The notes under the pieces are model-generated. The model was not told where the DNA came from. It did not search any database and was given only the letters and a program-made list of their open reading frames with translations. Of a stretch of 64,000 nucleotides of DNA, positions 52,384 to 61,578 are shown one piece after another. The stretch is from NCBI RefSeq assembly GCF_047634355.1, contig NZ_JBLIAL010000003.1; one strand, written 5' to 3'. Origin of the DNA: Porticoccus sp002341315. GTDB lineage: Bacteria > Pseudomonadota > Gammaproteobacteria > Pseudomonadales > Porticoccaceae. Position numbers and translations under genes: made by a program. Position 1 is the first letter of the stretch. Each line of letters opens with the position of its first letter.

Positions 52384-52415
52384 CGCTGATGAGCACACCA
52401 ACCTACTCATCAGCG
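52384..52415 (-). terminator. Hairpin downstream of leuA
   Basis: CGCTGATGAG and CTCATCAGCG form a 10-bp stem with a 12-nt loop starting 8 bp after the leuA stop. There is no clear T run, so termination efficiency is uncertain. Confidence 0.6.
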
Positions 52416-52422
52416 CGGCATA

Positions 52423-54117
52423 TTAGCTGGCGATGGCTTCCATTTCCTCCTCCGACCTCGCTGCTGCCCGGTGCCGACCGAGACCATTGAAGATGGCCTT
52501 GATCGCCGCACTGATAATATTGCGATGCACCCCCACGCCGAATATCGCCGGGCCGTCGTCAATCTGCATTTCGATATAGCACACCGCCTCCACTTCTGAA
52601 CCAGTGCCCAGGGCGTGCTCGTGGTAGTCGATGATGCTGATATTCCCGCCCAGGGCTTTTACCGCCGCGTCGATGGTGCCGTTGCCAATGCCATTGACGG
52701 TTCTGGGTTTGCCCTGCTCCATAAACCGGATCTGCACTTCGGTGGCACCTTTGTCACCGTGGCTGTGGGTGCTGACATCCGCCTCGGCAAAACTGTAGTC
52801 GCCGCTGTCCTGCAAATATTCCTGTTCAAACAGGGCGAAAATATCGGCGCTGGAGGCTTCGCGGCCCTCCCGGTCAGTAAAGGCTTTCACCACCCGGCTG
52901 AACTCGATCTGCAGGCGGCGCGGCAATTCCAGACCGTACTGCTGTTGCAACAGGAAGCTGACGCCTCCCTTGCCGGACTGGCTGTTAACCCGCACTACCG
53001 CTTCGTAGCCCCGGTTCAGGTCGGCGGGGTCAATGGGCAAATAGGGCACCTCCCAGATCTCGCCCTCCACCCGCTGGGCAAAGCCTTTCTTGATGGCGTC
53101 CTGATGGGAACCGGAAAAGGCGGTGAATACCAGCTCACCCGCGTAGGGATGGCGGGGATGCACCGGCAACTGGTTGCACTCTTCCACGGTGCGGCGAATG
53201 GCCTCGATGCGGGAAAAATCCAGACCGGGATCCACGCCCTGGGAATAGAGGTTCAGGGCCAGGGTGACGATATCCACATTGCCGGTGCGCTCACCGTTGC
53301 CAAACAGGCAGCCCTCCACCCGGTCGGCGCCAGCCATCAACGCCAACTCCGCCGCCGCCACGGCGGTGCCCCGGTCGTTGTGGGGGTGGACGCTGATAAC
53401 AATGCTATCCCGGCGCGCCAGATTACGATCCATCCATTCCACCTGATCGGCATAGACGTTGGGAGTGGACATCTCCACCGTGGCGGGCAGGTTGAAAATC
53501 ATTCTGTGCTCGGGGGTGGGCTGCCAGATCGCACTGACCGCGTCGCACACCTCTTTGGCCACCGCCAATTCTGTGCCGGAAAACACCTCCGGCGAATACT
53601 GGTACACCCACTCGGTGTCCGGGTGCTGGCTGGTGTAGTGCTTGACCCAGCGGGTGCCCTGCTCGGCAATGGCCTTCACGCCTGCCACATCGGTGTTGTA
53701 GACGATGCGGCGGAATTGCGGCGCTGTGGGGTTGTACAGATGCACGATGGCACGCCGGGCACCCACCACGGACTCCACGGTGCGGGCGATCAAATCCTCT
53801 CGTGCCTGGGTCAGCACCTCGATGGTGACATCCTCGGGGATACGGTCTTCCTCGATCAGGCGGCGCACGAAATTGAAGTCGGTATCGGAGGCGGCTGGGA
53901 AGGCCACTTCGATCTCCTTGAAACCAATCTCCACCAGCATCTCGAAAAAGCGCAGCTTGGTCTCCACCGACATGGGGTCGATCAGGGACTGGTTGCCGTC
54001 CCGCAGGTCGGTGCTCATCCAGATGGGCGGTTTTTCGATCGTGCGGCCGGGCCAGCGGCGATCGTGCAATTGCACTGGCACGAAAGCCCGGTATTTGCTG
54101 GCGGGATTGGTGATCAT
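52423..54117 (-). CDS. leuA: 2-isopropylmalate synthase
   Basis: A 564-residue enzyme that condenses acetyl-CoA and 2-oxoisovalerate, the committed step of leucine synthesis. It belongs to the long LeuA2-type group: STDLRDGNQSLIDPMS near the N-terminus, SVHPHNDRGTAVAAAELALMAGADRVEGCLFGNGERTGN in the barrel, and a C-terminal allosteric domain with EVQIRFMEQGKPRTVNGIGNGTIDA. The start is ATG 54117 with GGAG 6 nt upstream; an in-frame start at 54138 is less likely. The Lrp regulator upstream is divergent. Confidence 0.96.
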   Translation of the reverse strand: MITNPASKYRAFVPVQLHDRRWPGRTIEKPPIWMSTDLRDGNQSLIDPMSVETKLRFFEMLVEIGFKEIEVAFPAASDTDFNFVRRLIEEDRIPEDVTIEVLTQAREDLIARTVESVVGARRAIVHLYNPTAPQFRRIVYNTDVAGVKAIAEQGTRWVKHYTSQHPDTEWVYQYSPEVFSGTELAVAKEVCDAVSAIWQPTPEHRMIFNLPATVEMSTPNVYADQVEWMDRNLARRDSIVISVHPHNDRGTAVAAAELALMAGADRVEGCLFGNGERTGNVDIVTLALNLYSQGVDPGLDFSRIEAIRRTVEECNQLPVHPRHPYAGELVFTAFSGSHQDAIKKGFAQRVEGEIWEVPYLPIDPADLNRGYEAVVRVNSQSGKGGVSFLLQQQYGLELPRRLQIEFSRVVKAFTDREGREASSADIFALFEQEYLQDSGDYSFAEADVSTHSHGDKGATEVQIRFMEQGKPRTVNGIGNGTIDAAVKALGGNISIIDYHEHALGTGSEVEAVCYIEMQIDDGPAIFGVGVHRNIISAAIKAIFNGLGRHRAAARSEEEMEAIAS

Positions 54118-54267
54118 AAGGTTCTCCACGATTGACAAATAAGGCCCTGAGAAAAACCGGCAACCGAAGCAAAGGGTGCGGGTAACGGGACTCTGTCGGT
54201 GCCAGGGGCTTCTGGCCCACTGCTTTCCTCAGGATGATTGACAGTTTAATGCGTTAACGGCGGCATT

Positions 54268-54309
54268 TTATTGCTACTTGTATGGTAATTTTTATTATTT
54301 AAGCAATAA
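54268..54309. promoter_or_regulatory. Inverted repeat TTATTGCT...AGCAATAA, likely Lrp-type binding region
   Basis: Perfect 8-bp arms at 54268-54275 and 54302-54309 lie in a strikingly AT-rich stretch between leuA and the Lrp-like gene. AT-rich dyads like this fit binding by Lrp/AsnC regulators and could mediate autoregulation. A second AATTG/CAATT dyad follows near 54330. Confidence 0.5.
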
Positions 54310-54341
54310 TATGTTTATATAAATATTAATTGAGCAATTAT

Positions 54342-54803
54342 ATGAAACTAGACGCCTACGATCGGGCAATTCTGAGAAAGCTGCAACAGGAAGGGCGCAT
54401 CTCCAACCAGGATCTGGCCGAAAATGTGAACCTCTCACCATCTCCCTGCCTGCGCCGGGTGCGGCGTCTGGAAGAGGAAGGGGTTATCGATGGCTATACC
54501 GCCCGGCTGAACGCCCGGCGGCTGGGATTAAACCTGATGGCCTTTATCCAGATCAGCATGGACAAGCATATCCCCGAACGTTTCGAAGGGTTCGAATCGG
54601 CAGTTGCCAACTTCCCGGAAGTGCTGGAGTGCCATCTGATCACCGGGCAGGCGGCAGACTACCTGCTCAAGGTGGTGGTGGAGGATATGGACGGCTACCA
54701 GCAGTTTTTGCTGAATAAAATTACCCGTATCGAGGGGGTATCCGGGGTGCAATCGTCCTTTGTTTTGAAATCACCGCAGAATACGGCAACGTTGCCAGTA
54801 TGA
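54342..54803 (+). CDS. Lrp/AsnC family regulator, candidate PutR
   Basis: A 153-residue Lrp-type regulator. The HTH is at residues about 5-50 (LDAYDRAILRKLQQEGRISNQDLAENVNLSPSPCLRRVRRLE) and the RAM/ligand domain follows with ECHLITGQAADYLLKVVVEDMD. It is followed by putA on the same strand, about 195 bp away, so it probably activates putA in response to proline, as PutR does in bacteria whose PutA has no DNA-binding domain. The start is ATG 54342; a TTG at 54330 is less likely. Confidence 0.85.
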   Translation: MKLDAYDRAILRKLQQEGRISNQDLAENVNLSPSPCLRRVRRLEEEGVIDGYTARLNARRLGLNLMAFIQISMDKHIPERFEGFESAVANFPEVLECHLITGQAADYLLKVVVEDMDGYQQFLLNKITRIEGVSGVQSSFVLKSPQNTATLPV

Positions 54804-54998
54804 GCGTCCAACACGCGTTGAGATTGCTCCGGCTTATGCTTCATCGATAACCAGGGCAGACACAGCGACGGACTACAGCAACGGCAGAATAGCCGGGGTA
54901 ATCACCAGCTTTGCTATTCGAAAATTGCCAGATCAGCGTCCATACTTAGCCCAAGCGCCCCTACTCAACCCAGCGGTTATCGTTCAAGCAGAATAGCC

Positions 54999-57900
54999 AT
55001 GACATTGACCGATCTCAGAACCCGGATTCAGCGTGCCACCGATGCCGACGAGCACGCTTGTGTCGAGCAATTACTGGCGGCCTTCCCCCTCAGTGAGACG
55101 CAGCAACAGCAATCGCTTATCCAGGCCCACCAATTGGTGGAGAGTTGCCGTGAGGCAACCGAGGGCAAATACCTGCTGGATGCCTTTTTACAGGAATTCG
55201 GCCTGTCCAATCGCGAAGGCGTTGCGCTGATGTGTCTGGCAGAGGCACTGTTGCGGGTGCCGGATGAGGCCACCGCCGATAAACTGATCGCAGAAAAAAT
55301 TCGCGACGGCAACTGGGCCAATCATCGTGGGCACTCGGACTCCCTGTTCGTGAATGCCTCGGTGTGGGGTCTGATGCTGACGGGTGCGATACTGCCCCTG
55401 ACTGAAGCGATCACCGCAGATACCAGCCGCTGGATGAAACAACTGGTGAGCCGACTTAGCGAACCGGTGGTAAGACGGGCCATGCTGCGGGCGATGAAGA
55501 TGATGGGCAGCCACTATGTGCTGGGCCAGAGCCTGCCCGAAGCCATCGCCCGAGGCCACGACGAAGCCCTGCCGAATACCCGGTTTTCCTTTGATATGCT
55601 GGGTGAAGGTGCCCGCACGGAAGCGGATGCCCATCGTTATTTCGAGGCCTATGCATCCGCCATTGAAACCATCGGCAAGGCCAGCCGGAACGCGACTACA
55701 CCCCGTACCTCACCCCGCACCTCGGATGGCATTTCGGTGAAACTGTCCGCCCTGCACCCCCGCTATCAATTCAGTCAACGGGATCTGGTGATGGGCGAAC
55801 TGCTACCGCGCATCCGAGAGCTGGCCATGGCTGCCCGAAGTCACCGTATCGGCCTGAGCATTGATGCCGAGGAAGCCGCCAGACTCGAGCTGTCCCTCGA
55901 TATTTTTGAAGCACTGGCCCGCGACCCGGCGTTGTCTGACTGGGATGGCCTCGGCTTTGTGCTACAGGCTTACCAGAAACGTGCCCCGGCCGTGATTCCC
56001 TGGTTGATCAAACTGGCCGGAGAAACCCGGCACCAATTCATGGTCAGGCTGGTGAAAGGCGCCTATTGGGATACGGAGATCAAACTCGCCCAACAGCAGG
56101 GACTGACCGACTACCCGGTGTTTACCCGCAAGGTTCATACTGACCTCTGTTACCTGCACTGCGCACAACTGTTGCTCTCGGCACCTGAAGCCCTCTATCC
56201 GCAATTCGCTACCCACAACGCCCAGACTATCACCGCCATTCAGCAGCTGGCCGGCGATGTCCCCTATGAATTCCAGCGGCTTCACGGTATGGGTGAGGTG
56301 CTCTATGGGCAATGGCAACGGCAGCCAGCTGAGTTGCCACCGATAAGGGTTTACGCGCCGGTGGGCGAACACCGCGAGCTGCTGCCCTATCTGGTGAGGC
56401 GTTTACTGGAAAACGGCGCCAACAGCTCCTTTTTAAACCACCTGCTGGATGAGCAGATGTCGGTGGACTGTCTGGTGGGCCCCCTGCTACCCCAGATTCG
56501 CTCGGTGACGCCCCATCGCCACCGACTGATTCCATTACCGGTGGATATCTACCGCGCCGCCGGTGAAGAGCGTGCCGGGGCGGCCGGTTTGGACCTGAAC
56601 AATCCACTGATCAGTGAACCACTGGTTGCCGCACTCAACGAGACACCCGTCCCTGTCCAGGCTGGACCCGTGGTGGGCGGGGAATGGATACAGCGGGACC
56701 CGCAACCGGTCCTGTCCCCCGCCGATGGCATAACGGTGGTGGGCCACTGCACGATGGCCAACGATGAGGATGTGGCCAAAGCCCTGCAACAGGCGGCCGC
56801 AGCACAGTGGGAATGGAACCAGCGCGGCGGTGCCGCACGCGCTGACATACTGGAACGGATGGCCGAGCTGCTGGCAGAACATCAGCTGGCGCTGTTGAAG
56901 CTGATTGTGCAGGAGGCGGGGCGCACAATTGCCGATGCGCTGGCCGAGGTCCGGGAAGCAATCGACTTCTGCCACTATTACGCCCTGCAGGCCCGCTACC
57001 GGTTTTCCGGGGGTATCGATCTGCCCGGCCCCACCGGAGAGAGCAACCAGCTCTGTCTCGAAGGCCGGGGCGTGTTTCTCTGCATCAGTCCGTGGAATTT
57101 CCCGCTGGCGATTTTTACCGGGCAGACCGCAGCGGCATTGGTGGCAGGCAATGCGGTGATCGCCAAACCCGCCCTGCAGACACCGCTGGTGGCAGCCAAA
57201 GCCACAGAACTGTTCCATCGGGCCGGTGTGCCAGTCGATGTGTTGCACCTCCTGCCCGGCGAGGGCGCGAAACTGGGCGAACGGTTGCTGCCGGACCCAC
57301 GGATTGCCGGCGTTGCCTTTACCGGCTCCACCGCTACGGCCAAAACCATCCAGCGCCAACTGGCCTGTCGCCCCGGTGCCATTGTGCCACTGATCGCGGA
57401 GACCGGTGGCCAGAATGTCATGCTGGTGGATTCCACCGCCCTGCCGGAACAGGTGGTGGACGATGTGATTTATTCGGCTTTCCTCAGTGCCGGGCAACGT
57501 TGCTCGGCACTGCGAGTGCTGTTCATTCAGGACGATATTGCCGATGACCTGCTGACGACGCTTACCGGCGCACTGCAAACCCTGAAAGTTGGCAATCCCG
57601 CCAGCCTGGCTACCGATATAGGCCCGGTGATTGACGGGCGCGCCAGGGATACGCTGATGGCCCATATCGAGCGGATAAGCCGGGAAGGCACCTTACTGGG
57701 AAGTCTGACAGCGGAGCAAATACCCTCGCGAGGGTATTTTGTGGCGCCGCATATTGTCGAGATCGACTCACTGGCGCAACTGCCGGAAGAAGTGTTTGGA
57801 CCGATCCTCCATGTGATCCGCTATCGCGCCGCAGATATTGACCAGGTACTGGCGCAAATCAACGACAGTAGCTTTGGTCTGACACTGGGGATTCAAAGCC

Positions 57901-58142
57901 GCCTGAAACGGTTTGCCGATTATGTGTTCAGCCATACCCGGGTAGGCAATACCTATATCAACCGCAACATGGTGGGCGCTGTGGTGGGCAGCAATCCCTT
58001 TGGCGGTTGCGGACTCTCCGGCACGGGTCCGAAGGCCGGAGGCCCCCATTACCTGATGGCCTTTGCGACCGAGAAAACCCGCACGGAAAATACCACTGCC
58101 CGCGGTGGCAATACGGCATTGTTTTCGCTGCCGGATGATTAG
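54999..58142 (+). CDS. putA: Bifunctional proline dehydrogenase/P5C dehydrogenase, short PutA
   Basis: A 1047-residue enzyme oxidising proline to glutamate. The FAD proline dehydrogenase half contains SIDAEEAARLELSLDIFEAL, LVKGAYWDTEIKLAQQQG and FATHNAQTI; the aldehyde dehydrogenase half has CISPWNFPLAIFTGQ, ETGGQNVMLVDSTALPEQV and the catalytic Cys835 in GQRCSALR. The N-terminal ribbon-helix-helix DNA-binding domain of E. coli PutA is absent, and the C-terminal extension is short, so this is the shorter, non-repressor form. It fits with regulation by the adjacent Lrp-type gene. Confidence 0.97.
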   Translation: MTLTDLRTRIQRATDADEHACVEQLLAAFPLSETQQQQSLIQAHQLVESCREATEGKYLLDAFLQEFGLSNREGVALMCLAEALLRVPDEATADKLIAEKIRDGNWANHRGHSDSLFVNASVWGLMLTGAILPLTEAITADTSRWMKQLVSRLSEPVVRRAMLRAMKMMGSHYVLGQSLPEAIARGHDEALPNTRFSFDMLGEGARTEADAHRYFEAYASAIETIGKASRNATTPRTSPRTSDGISVKLSALHPRYQFSQRDLVMGELLPRIRELAMAARSHRIGLSIDAEEAARLELSLDIFEALARDPALSDWDGLGFVLQAYQKRAPAVIPWLIKLAGETRHQFMVRLVKGAYWDTEIKLAQQQGLTDYPVFTRKVHTDLCYLHCAQLLLSAPEALYPQFATHNAQTITAIQQLAGDVPYEFQRLHGMGEVLYGQWQRQPAELPPIRVYAPVGEHRELLPYLVRRLLENGANSSFLNHLLDEQMSVDCLVGPLLPQIRSVTPHRHRLIPLPVDIYRAAGEERAGAAGLDLNNPLISEPLVAALNETPVPVQAGPVVGGEWIQRDPQPVLSPADGITVVGHCTMANDEDVAKALQQAAAAQWEWNQRGGAARADILERMAELLAEHQLALLKLIVQEAGRTIADALAEVREAIDFCHYYALQARYRFSGGIDLPGPTGESNQLCLEGRGVFLCISPWNFPLAIFTGQTAAALVAGNAVIAKPALQTPLVAAKATELFHRAGVPVDVLHLLPGEGAKLGERLLPDPRIAGVAFTGSTATAKTIQRQLACRPGAIVPLIAETGGQNVMLVDSTALPEQVVDDVIYSAFLSAGQRCSALRVLFIQDDIADDLLTTLTGALQTLKVGNPASLATDIGPVIDGRARDTLMAHIERISREGTLLGSLTAEQIPSRGYFVAPHIVEIDSLAQLPEEVFGPILHVIRYRAADIDQVLAQINDSSFGLTLGIQSRLKRFADYVFSHTRVGNTYINRNMVGAVVGSNPFGGCGLSGTGPKAGGPHYLMAFATEKTRTENTTARGGNTALFSLPDD

Positions 58143-58906
58143 CGGCGGGCAAAATTCGGTTGGCGCTTTTCCCGTCGCGCTGCCAGCCCCTCTTTCAGAT
58201 CCCCGGAGCGGTGACAGTGCGAGGTGACAGCCAGGACTCTGGCGAGATCAAGATTGCCGTCCCCCATCTGATCACAGAGCTGTTTCATGGCCGCTACCGT
58301 GGTCGGTGATAGGGGGGTCAATGTGTCAACCAGTTTCGAGGTTTCCACCTCAAGCTCATCCTGAAGCACCAGATGCGTCAGGTAACCGGCCCGCAACAGC
58401 ATTTCTGCATCCAGCACTTCCGCCGCAACCAGAATCCGTTTGGCCGTGGTGACACCCAGACGCTTCACATAGCGGCGAATGCCGTTCGGTGGATAGCAGA
58501 GACCGATTTCCGCGGCAGGCACCTTGAGCCGCATACCGTAAACACCTATCCGGAAATCACAGCACAGGGCAATTTCCGAGCCACCCCCGTAGACACTGCC
58601 ATTGAGGGCACAGATGACCGGCATGGGCATGGCTGTAAGGCGATCGGTGAGCGTCTCAAATTTTTCACCGGTCATATCACCTGAGGTCATCTCTTCCAGC
58701 GATGCACCGGCACAAAAGGTTTTCTCCCCCTGACCGGTAATCACCAGGACCCGGATATCCCGGTTGGCGTCCACCTGATTCAGACAGTCGATAAACAGAT
58801 CAATGCCAGCGGCAGTCAGTGAATTGTGTTTGGCTGGGTTATTGAGAAGGATGTGAGCTACCGCTCCTTCCATGGATAGCACAACCGGGGCGTCCAAATT
58901 GCTCAT
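58139..58906 (-). CDS. Enoyl-CoA hydratase/isomerase family protein
   Basis: A 255-residue crotonase-fold protein with AHILLNNPAKHNSLT, VLVITGQGEKTFCAGASL and the oxyanion-hole region ICALNGSVYGGGSEIALCCDFRIG. The usual second Glu of hydratases is not obvious, so the reaction (hydratase, isomerase or another CoA-ester reaction) cannot be fixed. It is convergent with putA and overlaps its stop by 4 bp. Confidence 0.88.
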   Translation of the reverse strand: MSNLDAPVVLSMEGAVAHILLNNPAKHNSLTAAGIDLFIDCLNQVDANRDIRVLVITGQGEKTFCAGASLEEMTSGDMTGEKFETLTDRLTAMPMPVICALNGSVYGGGSEIALCCDFRIGVYGMRLKVPAAEIGLCYPPNGIRRYVKRLGVTTAKRILVAAEVLDAEMLLRAGYLTHLVLQDELEVETSKLVDTLTPLSPTTVAAMKQLCDQMGDGNLDLARVLAVTSHCHRSGDLKEGLAARREKRQPNFARR

Positions 58907-58930
58907 AGTTTCGGGCTCTTGTATTCGGGA

Positions 58931-59587
58931 TCAGGAGGGTTCGGCATAGCGTTGTTTGATGCCTTCGACAGCCGCGTGATAGATGTTGCGCATTTCTTCA
59001 CGACAACTGATGTTCATGTTCAGATCGCGCAGCAAACCATCGGCGATACCGTAAATCCAGCCGTGCACGGTCAGCGGCTGACCGCGGGTCCAGGCATCCC
59101 GGATGATATTGGTTTTACAGACATTGACCACCTGCTCAATGACGTTCAACTCACAAACCTGATCGATTACCCGGTCTTTATCGGCATCATCGGTAAGGTA
59201 GGTCTGATGGATATACTGCACATCCTGAACATTCAGCAGCCAATGGTCGATCAATCCCAGATTTTGCTTCATCACGGCTGCTTTAACGCCGCCACAGCCA
59301 TAGTGACCAGTTACTATCACATGCTTGACCTTGAGATATTCGACTGCGAACTGCATCACAGAAAGACAGTTGAGATCGCTGTGCACCACCATATTGGCCA
59401 CATTTCTGTGGACAAATAATTCACCGGGCATCAGGCCGACTATCTCATTGGCCGGCACCCGGCTGTCGGAACAGCCAATCCACAAATACTCCGGCGTTTG
59501 CTGTTTTAAAAGCCGTTCAAAAAAGGTGGGGTCTTTCTCTTTCTGGGCCGCGGCCCAGGCAACATTTTTCTCGAACAGTTCTTTCAC
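58931..59587 (-). CDS. can: Beta-class carbonic anhydrase
   Basis: A 218-residue zinc enzyme interconverting CO2 and bicarbonate. The zinc ligands are Cys39 (with Asp41 in CSDSR), His95 and Cys98 (HYGCGG). It resembles E. coli Can, which supplies bicarbonate for biosynthesis at low CO2. It is upstream of the enoyl-CoA hydratase gene, with 24 bp between them. Confidence 0.95.
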   Translation of the reverse strand: MKELFEKNVAWAAAQKEKDPTFFERLLKQQTPEYLWIGCSDSRVPANEIVGLMPGELFVHRNVANMVVHSDLNCLSVMQFAVEYLKVKHVIVTGHYGCGGVKAAVMKQNLGLIDHWLLNVQDVQYIHQTYLTDDADKDRVIDQVCELNVIEQVVNVCKTNIIRDAWTRGQPLTVHGWIYGIADGLLRDLNMNISCREEMRNIYHAAVEGIKQRYAEPS

Positions 59588-59643
59588 TGAACCTACTCCG
59601 CAGGGCTATTTCAGCAGACAAGTGTACGGTCAGTGGCCACACA

Positions 59644-59672
59644 AAAAAACCGGATTTTTAGTCCGGTTTTTT
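59644..59672. terminator. Bidirectional terminator after phoU
   Basis: AAAAAACCGGA and TCCGGTTTTTT form a stem around a 7-nt loop, with T runs on both strands. It ends the leftward pst-phoU operon 30 bp after the phoU stop and isolates the carbonic anhydrase gene. Confidence 0.9.
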
Positions 59673-59703
59673 AAAGTGAGTCTGGCCGTGTCGCTACGGT
59701 GAT

Positions 59704-60393
59704 TCAATCGGGGTCGCGATGCCGGATATCCCGGCCCTGAACCAGATAGACAATATGCTCACAGATATTCTTGGCATGGTCACCAATGCGCTCCAGGGAA
59801 CGCAGTGTCCAGAGAATATTCATGGAGCGTGAAATACTGCGGGGGTCTTCCATCATGTAGGTGATCATTTCACGCAGGGCAGACTTGTAGTCCATATCCA
59901 CCTGACGGTCTTCTTTCATGGTGGCGATAGCGGATTCTGCATCAAAGCGTGAAAAGGCATCCAGTGCGTCGTTGAGCATCTTGCGTACGCAATTGCCTAT
60001 ATGGCGGACCTCGGTATAGCCCCGGGGCGCACTGCCCTGTTCGGAAAGCAGAATCGCCATTTTGGCAATTTTGTTGGCTTCGTCACCGATCCTCTCCAGA
60101 TCCCGGAGCGTCTTGGACACGGCGAGTACCATACGCAGATCACTGGCCGCCGGCTGACGCCGTGCAATCAGTGTGGTGCAGGTGTCATCGATATCCATCT
60201 CCATGGAATCTATTCTGGATTCCACCTCCATGACCTTATCCGCCAGCGTGCTGTCGGCATCCTCCAGGGCGCGAATCGCATCGGCGACCTGCCTTTCCAC
60301 CAGGCCGCCCATTTCCAGCATGCTGGTTCTGATTTCTTCCAGGTCGTCATTAAACTGTCTGGAAATATGTTGGTCGAGATTCAAGTTGTCCAT
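59704..60393 (-). CDS. phoU: Phosphate transport regulator PhoU
   Basis: A 229-residue protein of two three-helix bundles with the PhoU metal motifs EADRIDS-like (DSMEMDIDDTCTTLI) and DLERIGDEANKIAKMA, repeated as SLERIGDHAKNICE. It relays the Pst transport state to PhoR and keeps the Pho regulon off in high phosphate. It is the last gene of the pst operon but is separated from pstB by an inserted element; it keeps a clear AAGGAG site just outside that element. Confidence 0.96.
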   Translation of the reverse strand: MDNLNLDQHISRQFNDDLEEIRTSMLEMGGLVERQVADAIRALEDADSTLADKVMEVESRIDSMEMDIDDTCTTLIARRQPAASDLRMVLAVSKTLRDLERIGDEANKIAKMAILLSEQGSAPRGYTEVRHIGNCVRKMLNDALDAFSRFDAESAIATMKEDRQVDMDYKSALREMITYMMEDPRSISRSMNILWTLRSLERIGDHAKNICEHIVYLVQGRDIRHRDPD

Positions 60394-60406
60394 CCTCAGC
60401 TCCTTA

Positions 60407-60674
60407 AGGGCCTGTTCACACCCATTGCATTGCCGCTGTTGTGGTTAAAACAGTGCCAATCACGGCGTGGTGAACGTACTTTGGTGGTGCCAAAGTAGCG
60501 AGCCACAACATAGAGTGGCGCTTTTTTTGCCGCAACCCGAAGGGCTGGGGTCATTTTTTCGCCCAGCGTCGTTATCACTCGCTCATATAGAACCACTATA
60601 CTTTTCTCCTGCTGCCTTGCTGGACAAAAAAATGGCCTCCAGCAGCGATAATGCAATGGGTGTGAACAGGCCCT
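60407..60674. mobile_element. MITE-like element between pstB and phoU, 25-bp perfect terminal inverted repeats
   Basis: A 268-bp element starts AGGGCCTGTTCACACC and ends with the exact reverse complement; 25 bp at each end are perfect inverted repeats, with partial similarity beyond. It has no transposase; the longest frame inside is an 80-100 residue fragment without recognised domains. The left end lies about 14 bp before the phoU start and the right end supplies the last two bases of the pstB stop codon (TAG). A target duplication is not obvious; TA is the only short candidate. Confidence 0.85.
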
Positions 60675-61563
60675 AGCCAAAGCGGCCGGTAATGTAGGAT
60701 TCCGTCAGCTCGTGTTGCGGCTTGGTGAAGACCGTGTCTGTGTCATTCATTTCAACCAGCCAGCCAAGGTGGAAATAGGCGGTGCGCTGGGAAACCCGGG
60801 CGGCCTGCTGCATCGAGTGAGTCACAATGGCAATCGTGTAGGATTCGCTCAACTCCCTGATCAGCTCTTCGATCTTGGCGGTGGCAATCGGGTCGAGGGC
60901 CGAGCAGGGCTCATCCATCAATACCACTTCCGGGCTGACGGCAATGGTCCTGGCGATACACAACCGCTGCTGCTGCCCACCGGAAAGCCCGGTCCCGGGA
61001 GAATCCAGGCGATCCTTCACCTCGTCCCACAACCCCGCCTTGCGCAAGCTGTTTTCCACAATTTCGTCCAGATCGGTTTTGCGATTGGCGAGACCGTGGA
61101 TACGCGGACCGTAGGCGACGTTGTCATAAATCGACTTGGGGAAAGGATTGGGCTTCTGAAAGACCATCCCCACCCGGGCGCGCAGTTCCACCACATCCAG
61201 CTTCGGGTCATAGATATCCTGATTTTCCAGATGCAGGCTACCCTCCACCCGGCAAATATCAATGGTATCGTTCATCCGGTTCATGCAGCGCAGAAAGGTG
61301 GATTTGCCACAGCCACTGGGGCCAATCAGTGCCACCACCTCGTTTTTGCCGATATCCAGACTGACCCCGTGGATAGCCTGGTCCGTATCATAAAACACAT
61401 TCACATCCCGCATACGCATCTTGGGATCATCCACAAAGGGTGCGCCAACGGTTTTTTCCGGAATGTACAAATTTTCTTCTGTCATCATATGCTCTTGTGC
61501 AACGACCCTGGGGTCCACTTGCACAGCATCCTGAAACACATTCATTTTTTCTGCAATATCCAT
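60673..61563 (-). CDS. pstB: Phosphate ABC transporter ATP-binding protein PstB
   Basis: A 296-residue ABC ATPase with Walker A GPSGCGKST, signature LSGGQQQRLCIARTIA, Walker B VVLMDEPCSALDP and the C-terminal SYITGRFG. It powers high-affinity phosphate uptake and signals through PhoU/PhoR. About 30 extra N-terminal residues precede the ABC core. The stop codon lies at the edge of the inserted element but the protein is full length. ATG has AGGAAA upstream. Confidence 0.97.
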   Translation of the reverse strand: MDIAEKMNVFQDAVQVDPRVVAQEHMMTEENLYIPEKTVGAPFVDDPKMRMRDVNVFYDTDQAIHGVSLDIGKNEVVALIGPSGCGKSTFLRCMNRMNDTIDICRVEGSLHLENQDIYDPKLDVVELRARVGMVFQKPNPFPKSIYDNVAYGPRIHGLANRKTDLDEIVENSLRKAGLWDEVKDRLDSPGTGLSGGQQQRLCIARTIAVSPEVVLMDEPCSALDPIATAKIEELIRELSESYTIAIVTHSMQQAARVSQRTAYFHLGWLVEMNDTDTVFTKPQHELTESYITGRFG

Positions 61564-61578
61564 GTTGTTTCCTGTCAG

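Noticed and set aside
52615..54135. A 506-codon open frame on the strand opposite leuA
   Set aside because: It lies wholly inside leuA; the minus-strand frame has clear family motifs throughout while this one has none and is a side effect of GC-rich codon use.
54139..54220. A leucine-rich leader peptide for leuA attenuation
   Set aside because: A GTG-started frame has several Leu codons but runs on into leuA in another frame and lacks the terminator/antiterminator pair of a leu attenuator.
56535..57665. A 376-codon frame antisense to putA
   Set aside because: It covers catalytic regions of PutA on the other strand and shows no recognisable domain.
60396..60680. A 94-codon frame through the element between pstB and phoU
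   Set aside because: It starts and ends in the terminal repeats and has no transposase motif; I treat it as accidental, though it could be a decayed fragment.
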